A stretch of 11,450 bases of DNA. Source: UBA288 sp050178135. Its GTDB lineage: Archaea > Halobacteriota > Methanomicrobia > Methanomicrobiales > Methanospirillaceae. A program made the position numbers and the translations under genes. How positions within the stretch are numbered: the stretch's first letter is position 1; each line of letters begins with the position of its first letter. The stretch lies in NCBI GenBank assembly GCA_050178135.1, contig JBFXGJ010000051.1, forward strand, positions 1 through 11,450. The letters are read 5' to 3'. Positions 5,492 through 11,450 of this stretch are shown piece by piece. The notes below the pieces were generated by a model. The model worked only from the letters and a program-made list of their open reading frames with translations, had not been told where the DNA came from and ran no database searches.

Positions 5492-8400
5492 TCACCCTTC
5501 CACGGCGGGGGATGGGATTGATTTGACAGAGACGTTGGTTATCGGCAGTGGGGAAGTTTCCAGGGGCTCCGGCTCGGGAGAGAGATCCGGCTTGGAAGGG
5601 TCCTCGCCGGGCAGCCTCGTGTCGGCAGGGATGAGCGGGACATCGGTCACGATAACCGGCGGTTCCAGGCGCTCGTTTCCACTCGCTGGGACGGGATCAA
5701 ACGCGATGTAGTCGACAGAGACACCCCGCCCGATCTCGAGCCTCACCTTGTGGAGCCCCTCCTGTACGTAGACAAGTTGACTCTTGTTGACAAACGTGGT
5801 GGCATCACCCTTCACGTCCAGGATCGCCCACGCGATGTCGTCGATCAGGAGCCGGAGACGCCCGCTTTCGGTTCCATCGGCAGCGACAGGACGGACTCGC
5901 AGGACGAGCGCCATGATGCCAGTGCTCGACGAGTTGACATCGTAGGTCGCCCATGCCCCATCGATCCGCGAGCTGACTGCGGTCTCCTGCATACCCACGG
6001 GTGAGATCCGGCTGATGCTGGAGGCGGTCGGCCCCATCTCGGTCCAGTTCTCGGCCTGAACCGTGCCGGGAAGAAGGACGGGAGTGAGCGTCGGCACCGG
6101 GGTGACGGTCGACGTCGGTGTTGTCCCGATGGGCGGTGGCGTTGGGGTGGCGCTGGTCGGGGTGAACGGAACCTCCGTGGGTACCGGGGTGATGATGAGC
6201 GTCGATGTCGCCGTCGGGGTGGGAGAGGGCGTCTGCGTCGGAGATGATGAGACGGTGGTCATCGTCACCGTCGGTACCGAGGTCGGCGATGGCTGAATCG
6301 ACGGGTTCGCTACGACGGTCCCCGTCGGGAGCGATATCACGGTCGTGGAGACCGTGGTGACGCTTGGGACTCCCGGGAGTGTGATGCTGAAGGCGTCGAC
6401 CTCGGGTCGACCGTTGAACCTCAGGTCCATGGACTGATGACCTTTCTGGAGATAGATCAAACCGGTCGCCGGGAGACACTGTCCGGTGCTCGAGACCGGG
6501 ACCGGGACGCGCGCCATGCAGTTCCCATCGATGAGCACCTCGATCACCTCGCCGCTCCTGGTCGAGCCGGCGAGAACGGTGACCGTGTATATCCCGGGGG
6601 TCTCGACATCCAGACGGTACCGGAGCCATTCCCCGGTTTCAGCGGCGGTGATCACCCCGCTTCCAGTCGCGTCGTCGAACCGGATATCGACATCGTCCTG
6701 GCGCAGGTACCCGCCCGAGTTTCCGGGCGTGGTGTCATGGTAGCCGATACCCTCGCCCCCGGCGTCGTACTGCTCCGCCTCGACCCGTCCAGGCACGAAA
6801 TGCCCTGCTGTCGGCGTCCCGGTCGGTGAGGATGTCGGTTTCGGCGTGGTGACGGTCGTGAGCGGGCCACCCGGGACGACGGTCGAGAGGGGTGTCGCCG
6901 TCATCACCGGGGTCGTTGTAAGGGGTGTTGTCGCGGTCGTCGGGACGACTGGGGTCTCGGGCGTCTCGCCCGGCGGGTAGACCTGGACCAGGTGCATGTT
7001 GTGATATCCCTGGGACTCGATGCGGAGACGGTGCTGCCCGGCACCGATCCAGACCAGGCGCTTCACCGGCGCATACGAATCGAACGACCCCGTGTTCGGC
7101 ACGGTGAACTGGCCGAAGTTGATCCCGTCAACCGAGAGCGTGAAGCTCCTGCTGTCCTGGGGCGAGGAGACGATGACCGTCACCTCGTAGACGCCCGCTT
7201 TCGCCGTCTCGACCGTGTAGTCGAGCCATTCGCCAGGCCGGGTGTACGCGACGACCGGGCCTCCGATCGTGGGAGAGCGTTCGATGTCGACATCCTCGTT
7301 CCGGTAGAAGCCCCCCGTATTCCCTCCAGTCGTGTCGTGGTACGCGATTCCCTCTCCTCCCTGGTCGTAATCGGCGGCGAGGAAGGCGCCCGGCAGCTCC
7401 GGAGGCGTCCGTTCCTGGGACGGGCTGGTCGTGACGGAGACTGGGGCCGTGGTGACGACAGAGGTGATCGGCACCGTCGTTGGCGGAGTTGGGAGCGCGA
7501 GGAGGGGCTCAGGCACGATGCTCGCCCCGTTCACGGTGATATGGTTCCGTTCACCGTTGTAGTAGAGAAAGAGGCGGTCCTGGTCGGCTCCAGTCGTCCT
7601 GAGTTCGATCCTCGAGTCGCGAACCGGCCACCACTGCTCGGGATGATCCTCGCGCAGGCCGATTGAGACACACCCCGTGGATTTCCTGGGATTGATCAGC
7701 TGGAAGTTCGTGATGACCGCTCCCTCCGAACCCCACATATAGAGCCCGTAGGTCCGAGCGCTCTTCGAGAAGCAGTTCTCCAGCCGGAGGCGCTGTCCCG
7801 TCCTGAGCTGAAAACCGTAGTCAGACCCCGAGTCGATGCAGCTCTTCAGCACGACGTCCTCGGCGCCCTGCCAGATCCAGAACCCATTCTTGCGGTTGTT
7901 GATCGCAACGCAGTTGGAGAGAGTGACACCGCACGAGAGGTAGAACCCGGACATGTAGAAGCGGGTCGGTTCCGTGTTTCGCCACCCGTTGTTGGCCGAG
8001 ACGCAGTTCGTGACCCGGCTGTTCACCTGGACCGGGATCGCGGTGTTGGGGTCGGCCCCGTTGTAGAAGTTCGGTTCGAAGTAGAACCCGGACTCCCAGC
8101 AGTCCTCAGCCCGACAGTTGTTGACATACAGGTCGTAGAGGTCGGCCCCCTCGTGGAAGTCGAACCCGACGGCCCAGATCTTGCCCGAACCCGCGTTGCC
8201 GCAGCGGAGGGCGAGGCAGTTCTCGAACCGGATGTTCCGGTTGACCCGGGGGGAGCGGCAGCCGTTCAGGTTGAAACCGGTCGAGCCGACATCGATCGCC
8301 TTGCACCGCACGAACTCGATGTTCTCACACACCCGGCCGTCCGCCCAGACAAAGAACATGCCATTCACCGTAGGTGCGGTCTTTTTTGAGTCCTGGATCG

Positions 8401-8809
8401 TGACGTCGTGCACCTTTACGTCTGATGTCGTGATCATCAGCCAGCCCCGGTTCGTGATCTTGAGGTCACTCACCGTCACACCAGGCTGGGCGATGTCCAC
8501 CCGTGCCGCATAATCCCCGGCCATCGAGAGGACAGTCTTGTCCGGCCCCTGGCCCCGTAAGACCGAGTTCCCCTTGACATAGACCGTTCCCGAGGTCCGG
8601 AACGTCCCGGCAGAGAGATCGACGGCGGAGTCGTTCGCGAAAGCCGCGTTTATCTCCACCTCATCGGCGACACCATCGCAGATATACGTGGCCCCGGCCC
8701 GGGTGGATTCGTCTGCGTCCGAGGCGGCCACCATCACCGCCGACGCGCCACCGACGATGGATATAAGGATAAGGATTGCCGCTACGAAAGGCCAAATTCT
8801 CGACGCCAT
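5492..8809 (-). CDS. Large secreted/surface protein: right-handed beta-helix plus three CBM6-like modules
   Basis: This 1105-residue exported protein starts with a hydrophobic signal or anchor (about 6-29). A right-handed parallel beta-helix of the pectate-lyase-like superfamily (about 38-430) follows, opening with the typical ICDGVADEVEINAAF. A Thr/Pro linker (432-474) leads to a CBM6-like module (476-610), a second linker (611-672), a second CBM6-like module (673-811), a long Thr/Ser/Pro linker (812-913) and a more diverged third module (914-1038). An acidic Pro-rich tail ends the protein. The first two modules share 'GGEGI-YHDTT-GN-GG' and 'GEWL-Y', hallmark CBM6 patterns. No C-terminal membrane helix or PGF-type sorting signal is visible. 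Catalytic residues for polysaccharide cleavage cannot be assigned; adhesion, S-layer or exopolysaccharide binding are equally likely. An upstream TATA box and a downstream T-tract suggest a single-gene transcript. Confidence 0.9.
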   Translation of the reverse strand: MASRIWPFVAAILILISIVGGASAVMVAASDADESTRAGATYICDGVADEVEINAAFANDSAVDLSAGTFRTSGTVYVKGNSVLRGQGPDKTVLSMAGDYAARVDIAQPGVTVSDLKITNRGWLMITTSDVKVHDVTIQDSKKTAPTVNGMFFVWADGRVCENIEFVRCKAIDVGSTGFNLNGCRSPRVNRNIRFENCLALRCGNAGSGKIWAVGFDFHEGADLYDLYVNNCRAEDCWESGFYFEPNFYNGADPNTAIPVQVNSRVTNCVSANNGWRNTEPTRFYMSGFYLSCGVTLSNCVAINNRKNGFWIWQGAEDVVLKSCIDSGSDYGFQLRTGQRLRLENCFSKSARTYGLYMWGSEGAVITNFQLINPRKSTGCVSIGLREDHPEQWWPVRDSRIELRTTGADQDRLFLYYNGERNHITVNGASIVPEPLLALPTPPTTVPITSVVTTAPVSVTTSPSQERTPPELPGAFLAADYDQGGEGIAYHDTTGGNTGGFYRNEDVDIERSPTIGGPVVAYTRPGEWLDYTVETAKAGVYEVTVIVSSPQDSRSFTLSVDGINFGQFTVPNTGSFDSYAPVKRLVWIGAGQHRLRIESQGYHNMHLVQVYPPGETPETPVVPTTATTPLTTTPVMTATPLSTVVPGGPLTTVTTPKPTSSPTGTPTAGHFVPGRVEAEQYDAGGEGIGYHDTTPGNSGGYLRQDDVDIRFDDATGSGVITAAETGEWLRYRLDVETPGIYTVTVLAGSTRSGEVIEVLIDGNCMARVPVPVSSTGQCLPATGLIYLQKGHQSMDLRFNGRPEVDAFSITLPGVPSVTTVSTTVISLPTGTVVANPSIQPSPTSVPTVTMTTVSSSPTQTPSPTPTATSTLIITPVPTEVPFTPTSATPTPPPIGTTPTSTVTPVPTLTPVLLPGTVQAENWTEMGPTASSISRISPVGMQETAVSSRIDGAWATYDVNSSSTGIMALVLRVRPVAADGTESGRLRLLIDDIAWAILDVKGDATTFVNKSQLVYVQEGLHKVRLEIGRGVSVDYIAFDPVPASGNERLEPPVIVTDVPLIPADTRLPGEDPSKPDLSPEPEPLETSPLPITNVSVKSIPSPAVEG
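6071..6376 (-). other. Thr/Ser/Pro-rich linker between the second and third CBM6-like modules
   Basis: Codons for residues 812-913 of the 1105-residue protein are almost entirely Thr, Pro, Ser and Val, with many TP, TPT and PTST units. Similar shorter linkers lie at 7388-7516 and 6794-6979. Such spacers are usually flexible and often O-glycosylated. At DNA level the stretch is a degenerate mix of Thr/Pro/Val codons rather than an exact tandem repeat, so it probably evolves by small in-frame changes. The open frames on the opposite strand here are by-products of this composition. Confidence 0.7.
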
Positions 8810-8838
8810 GCCCTTACCAGGATCATGACCGGGAGATC

Positions 8839-8850
8839 TATTAAAAGGTT
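8839..8850 (-). promoter_or_regulatory. TATA box of the beta-helix/CBM6 gene
   Basis: On the minus strand this reads AACCTTTTAATA, a good archaeal TATA element about 30-40 bases before the ATG at 8809. The expected start site, about 25 bases downstream, is near 8818. That leaves a very short leader with only a weak TAAGGG before the ATG. The element stands out against the GC-rich surroundings. Confidence 0.6.
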
Positions 8851-8880
8851 GGCCTGACCCCCCGATCGTTCCCCATCCTG

Positions 8881-8939
8881 TTTTTCAAAAAAAAACGAGA
8901 TTTTCGAAAAATCGGCTGTGTTGACCCGTACAACCGGGT
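8881..8939 (-). terminator. Terminator region of the small membrane protein gene
   Basis: Just after the minus-strand gene ending at 8944, the minus strand holds a small inverted repeat (ACCCG...CGGGT, 8924-8939). Then comes the perfect palindrome TTTTCGAAAA (8901-8910), a run of nine T (8895-8887), and after one G a run of five A. This very A/T-rich patch fits an archaeal T-tract terminator. It also lies just upstream of the TATA box of the next gene. Confidence 0.6.
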
Positions 8940-8943
8940 GGGC

Positions 8944-9459
8944 TCAGAGCGCAGCGTGGAGACCCGCTGAAATGGCCGTTGTCCCCGCGGTAGCAAGCAG
9001 GAAACCCGTAGATAGGGCCGCGATTGAAGGGTACCGCCGCCACCCGAGGAACCATGCGACGGGGACGCAGATGTAGAACCCAACGACAACGACGGCGGGG
9101 ACGAGGGCAACGGGGCCGTACCTCTGGAGCCACGCAATCGTTCTCGTGCGCCTCTGGGCCCTCTCGACAAGGCGCCGAACAACCGCTGAACGCTCTGCGA
9201 GGGTGTCAAGCACGGCAAAGAGAAGGAGGATCAGGGTCAGCCCGGAGAAAAAGACCAAGCCCATCGCAGGCAGTGGGGGGATGCCAATCCCTACGGCGAC
9301 GGCCGCCGCACCGTACTCGATGATCGCAGTCGACGAGGCCACTCCAAGGATCCCCGCGAGGGATATACCCCCGATCAATCCGGCGAAAAGGGACGTGATC
9401 GCCCCGATCCCGGCAAGGAGGGCCATCCTGGTCCCGCTGCTCAATTCCTGGAAATCCAC
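8944..9459 (-). CDS. Small multi-spanning membrane protein, possibly of the COG2426 small multidrug export type
   Basis: This 171-residue integral membrane protein has about five hydrophobic segments (near 12-30, 32-58, 62-85, 115-138, 145-168). A basic loop 'VVRRLVERAQRRTRT' between the third and fourth probably faces the cytoplasm. The second half, 'WLQRYGPVALVPAVVVVGFYICVPVAW' (split here as one region at about 109-135) followed by a Gly-Trp-Arg-Arg turn and another helix, recalls the COG2426/PF06695 family. I am not certain of that, and the substrate is unknown. The only start consistent with the frame is the GTG at 9459; an in-frame TAG closes the frame a short way upstream. No good ribosome binding site is seen. 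It is divergent from the lipoprotein gene at 9547 and probably has its own transcript. Confidence 0.75.
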   Translation of the reverse strand: MDFQELSSGTRMALLAGIGAITSLFAGLIGGISLAGILGVASSTAIIEYGAAAVAVGIGIPPLPAMGLVFFSGLTLILLLFAVLDTLAERSAVVRRLVERAQRRTRTIAWLQRYGPVALVPAVVVVGFYICVPVAWFLGWRRYPSIAALSTGFLLATAGTTAISAGLHAAL

Positions 9460-9510
9460 TACAGTATCTTCATTTCGAGACTGCTCAATCTATCGGCCCT
9501 GCCGCGAGTA

Positions 9511-9520
9511 TGCCTTTTAA
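9511..9520 (+). promoter_or_regulatory. TATA box of the small lipoprotein gene
   Basis: TGCCTTTTAA is a fair archaeal TATA element centred about 30 bases before the ATG at 9547. No ribosome binding site lies between, so the transcript is probably leaderless or nearly so. Read on the other strand the same box (TTAAAAGG) could serve the divergent membrane-protein gene starting at 9459. Confidence 0.5.
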
Positions 9521-9546
9521 CTCCGATCGGACACAAACTCGTGCAT

Positions 9547-9978
9547 ATGAGACGGATGTCCGGCCTGGGCCTGCTCGGCGCAACCGCAGTGCTGCTGGTC
9601 CTCCTTGCCGGTTGTCTCGGGACCGAACCCGATCCGGCCGGCAGTCTACCGGCAACGACCTCCACCCAGGAGATCTCGGACCAGGGACAGCCTGCTACGC
9701 GGGGCACGACCGCATCACGCCTGGAGATCGAGGTTGTTTACAGTGGCATGTGGAGCGGTGCCTACGGCTCTCAAGACGCGATCAAGTCGAACGAAGGCTT
9801 CGGAAACGCGACCTTTCCGGTCCCGTCCAACGCACCGTTCATCCATGCCAAATTCCAGAAGCAGGAGTCGAACGACGAGCCTCTCACCCTTCGCCTGCTC
9901 CGTGACGGCGAGGTCATAAAGGAGGCGAGCGGCGCAGGCCCACTCGCCGTCGTCACACTCGAGGTCCCACTCGAGTGA
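9547..9978 (+). CDS. Short lipoprotein of unknown function
   Basis: I do not recognise this 143-residue protein. It begins with a clear lipoprotein signal peptide: two arginines, a hydrophobic stretch, and the lipobox LLAGC with C23 as the lipidated residue. A Thr/Pro/Gln-rich spacer (about 25-55) follows. The single small domain (about 57-143) is predicted beta-rich: 'LEIEVVYSGMWSGAYG', then a Gly/Asn-rich turn, 'APFIHAKFQKQ', 'TLRLLRDGEVIKEASGAG' and 'VVTLEVPLE'. That pattern, a strand pair followed by a 'RDGEVIKEA' hairpin, resembles small immunoglobulin-like or MmpS-like lipoproteins in outline only. The ATG at 9547 is chosen; a GTG at 9541 would add two residues. It ends 15 bases from the convergent flavoprotein gene, without an obvious terminator. 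Confidence 0.75.
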   Translation: MRRMSGLGLLGATAVLLVLLAGCLGTEPDPAGSLPATTSTQEISDQGQPATRGTTASRLEIEVVYSGMWSGAYGSQDAIKSNEGFGNATFPVPSNAPFIHAKFQKQESNDEPLTLRLLRDGEVIKEASGAGPLAVVTLEVPLE

Positions 9979-9993
9979 GAGACGTTCCACCGT

Positions 9994-10659
9994 TCACAGC
10001 CAGCCGCGATCAGCCCAGACCTCGTACTCGTGGGGCCAGGTGTCACGGTTCGCGGTGACGAGCGCCCGGAAGTGGTCACGACTCGCCTCGAGTGCGGCAA
10101 CCTGGTCGGGGTACTGGCGCTTTGTTTCGATCGCTTCAGCAAGGTCACGTCCGAGCACCTCCCCCTGAACCAGGGCGCCGGCGAGCCGGGTAGGATCGGG
10201 CCCCAGGGCGATGCCCACCCCGCCGACAGTCTGCGCACCGAGGTTGTTCAGGACCCCGTTCAGGTATTCTATCACCGTGTCGTCGCCGCTACCGCCGGTC
10301 GTGCAGACCGCACAGCCGTACTTCCCGTCGAAAGATCGACAGTGGATCGCGTCGGCCATTCGGTCCAGTACCTGCTTGAGCTGTGCTGTCGGACCATTGA
10401 TATAGTTCGGCGAACCGAGCACGAGACCGTCCGCTTCGACCATCGTCTCGAAGAGGCTGGCGAAGTCATCGACTCGCGGGCACTCGCCGGTCGCGTAACA
10501 GGTCCCGCACCCGGTGCAGAACTCGATTCTTCGCCGACAGATATCGACGAACTCCGTCTCTGCTCCCACCGAGGCAGCCCCCTTGAGAACGGCCTCGACC
10601 AGGCGGGCAGTTCGTGACTCAGCTCCCCGCGGACTCGCACAGATCCCGACAATCTTCAT
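9994..10659 (-). CDS. Iron-sulfur flavoprotein (Isf-type, flavodoxin-like NAD(P)H-dependent FMN reductase family)
   Basis: This 221-residue flavodoxin-fold protein binds FMN near the N-terminus (MKIVGICASPRGAESRTARLV is split as VGICASPRG and SRTARLV). It holds a compact cysteine motif, C48-x2-C51-x2-C54-x5-C60, matching the [4Fe-4S] site of methanogen iron-sulfur flavoproteins. The block LVLGSPNYINGPTAQLKQ (84-101) is the usual flavin-contact region, and CAVCTTGGSGDD follows near 119-130. Members transfer electrons, often from ferredoxin, and some reduce O2 or H2O2; the exact partner here is unknown. The start at 10659 is fixed by a strong GGAGGAG ribosome binding site five bases upstream; the longer open frame beyond it is not coding. 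It lies 41 bases downstream of the oxidoreductase beta-subunit gene and is probably co-transcribed with it. Confidence 0.87.
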   Translation of the reverse strand: MKIVGICASPRGAESRTARLVEAVLKGAASVGAETEFVDICRRRIEFCTGCGTCYATGECPRVDDFASLFETMVEADGLVLGSPNYINGPTAQLKQVLDRMADAIHCRSFDGKYGCAVCTTGGSGDDTVIEYLNGVLNNLGAQTVGGVGIALGPDPTRLAGALVQGEVLGRDLAEAIETKRQYPDQVAALEASRDHFRALVTANRDTWPHEYEVWADRGWL

Positions 10660-10664
10660 GATAT

Positions 10665-10673
10665 CTCCTCCTC
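10665..10673 (-). promoter_or_regulatory. Ribosome binding site deciding the flavoprotein start
   Basis: On the minus strand AGAGGAGGAG lies just before the ATG at 10659 and is the best Shine-Dalgarno match in the window. It rules out the upstream start codons of the longer open frame that reaches into the oxidoreductase gene. Confidence 0.75.
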
Positions 10674-10700
10674 TCACGAGCCGCTTAAGGCTTCTCTTCG

Positions 10701-11450
10701 TCACGTCCGTCCGTCCAGGAAGTCGCGGATTGCACCAACTGGATTGTGAACGCCTGCCTGATTCGCGGCAAGGTGCTCCTGGTAGGTCGGGAGACGGGCA
10801 CGATAGAGCGCACCGAGTGGGATCCGGGCGTCCCTGCTGTAGTCCCACTTCCGTGCGATTCTGAGTGCACGATCCGTATCCGCGATCGGGAACGTGCCCG
10901 GGTCAAGGTCGCAGGCATGTTCGTCATAATATACAGTCTGGTTGAAGAACGACGCGCAGACCTGGAGGACCTCGAGGAACGAGAAACCCCTGTGGGAGAG
11001 TGCGTCTTCAATCAACCCCCGGAGCTGCGGGAGTCTGCGGGAGTAGCCGCGCGCCACAAAGGTCGCACCGGCCCCGACCATCAGAGAAAGGGGGTTGAGC
11101 GGGTACTCGGGGGAGCCGGCAGGCGTCGACCTGCCGGGGAAACCGAGCGGGGACGTTGGCGTATATTGCCCGGTGGTGAGGCCGTAGACCCGGTTATCGT
11201 GGACGATCAGGGTTATGTCTGTGTTCCGTTTTGCCGCAAAGAGGAGGTGTTCGAGCCCCTCGCCGTAGCAGTCACCATCACCGGCACAGCAGATGACCTT
11301 GAGGTCCGGGTTCGCGACCGCGATCCCGGTTGCCACAGGAAGTGTCCGTCCGTGGATCGCGTAGAAGGAGTTGATCCCCAGGTAGTCGGCCATCTTGCCG
11401 TGGCAGCCGATGCCGGTCACCAGCACGAACTCGTCCGCCGGGGTCCCTTC
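10701..11450 (-). CDS. 2-oxoacid:ferredoxin oxidoreductase, beta (thiamine diphosphate) subunit, 5' end missing
   Basis: The beta subunit of this enzyme class binds thiamine diphosphate and a [4Fe-4S] cluster and couples oxidative decarboxylation of a 2-oxoacid to ferredoxin reduction, or the reverse for CO2 fixation. The open frame continues past the right edge; the first codons visible read EGTPADEFVLVTGIGCHGK. Strong signs are TGIGCHGK, HGRTLPVATGIAVANPDL, the ThDP motif GDGD with 'DNRVYGLTTGQYTPTSP' some 26 residues later, and GATFVARGYS. The form most resembles KorB-type beta subunits, but 2-oxoglutarate, branched-chain and related enzymes share these blocks, so I give no symbol. The C-terminal part (RIPLGALYRARLPTYQEHL) is typical. 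About 250 residues are present; probably only a few dozen are missing. The alpha and gamma subunits would be expected just to the right. Confidence 0.9.
   Translation of the reverse strand, partial: EGTPADEFVLVTGIGCHGKMADYLGINSFYAIHGRTLPVATGIAVANPDLKVICCAGDGDCYGEGLEHLLFAAKRNTDITLIVHDNRVYGLTTGQYTPTSPLGFPGRSTPAGSPEYPLNPLSLMVGAGATFVARGYSRRLPQLRGLIEDALSHRGFSFLEVLQVCASFFNQTVYYDEHACDLDPGTFPIADTDRALRIARKWDYSRDARIPLGALYRARLPTYQEHLAANQAGVHNPVGAIRDFLDGRT

Noticed and set aside
5489..5497. GGGTCACCC as a terminator hairpin
   Set aside because: A four-base stem with a one-base centre cannot fold; the T-tract alone is the better terminator evidence.
6063..7666. Plus-strand open frames inside the CBM6 protein gene, including a Gly/Val-rich repeat-like one
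   Set aside because: These mirror the Thr/Pro linkers and CBM6 modules read in reverse; the Gly/Val pattern is the complement of Thr/Pro codons.
10683..10690. TTAAG-type box as a separate promoter for the flavoprotein gene
   Set aside because: Its spacing would place the start site on the ATG and delete the strong ribosome binding site at 10665-10673, so co-transcription with the upstream gene is more likely.

Overview
The window looks like a piece of a GC-rich euryarchaeal genome, most likely a methanogen of the Methanomicrobiales type (an inference; I could not search). The main evidence is a YcaO-TfuA gene pair of the kind linked to thioglycine formation in methyl-coenzyme M reductase. 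Supporting evidence is an archaeal TtuA/NcsA-type tRNA thiolase, a KorB-type 2-oxoacid:ferredoxin oxidoreductase beta subunit, an Isf-type iron-sulfur flavoprotein, archaeal-style TATA boxes, and lipoproteins and surface proteins of archaeal type.

Left part (1-4526) is sulfur transfer and cofactor synthesis. On the minus strand are moaD (149-424) and the 5' part of moaE (1-145), the two halves of molybdopterin synthase. Divergently, on the plus strand, five tightly packed genes follow: a ThiS/MoaD-like sulfur carrier ending in Gly-Gly (638-853), a TtuA/NcsA tRNA 2-thiolation enzyme (850-1770), quinolinate synthase nadA (about 1818-2708), ycaO (2711-3922) and tfuA (3885-4526). Three of these joins are overlaps or gaps of a few bases, so they are probably one operon. 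The idea best worth testing is that the small carrier supplies sulfur both to TtuA (tRNA) and to TfuA/YcaO (McrA thioamide).

Middle part (4528-9978) is cell surface. It holds a DUF4349-type lipoprotein (minus), a 1105-residue secreted or surface protein (minus) made of a cysteine-laddered right-handed beta-helix followed by three CBM6-like modules on Thr/Pro-rich linkers, a small multi-spanning membrane protein (minus), and a short unrecognised lipoprotein (plus). Recognisable TATA-like boxes and T-tract terminators separate several of these, so they look like single-gene units.

Right part (9994-11450) is redox. An Isf-type iron-sulfur flavoprotein (minus) lies 41 bases downstream of the 3' part of a 2-oxoacid:ferredoxin oxidoreductase beta subunit (minus, cut by the window edge), probably on one transcript.

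No rRNA, tRNA, CRISPR array, insertion sequence or integrase was seen. The longest gene-free gap is about 213 bases (425-637).
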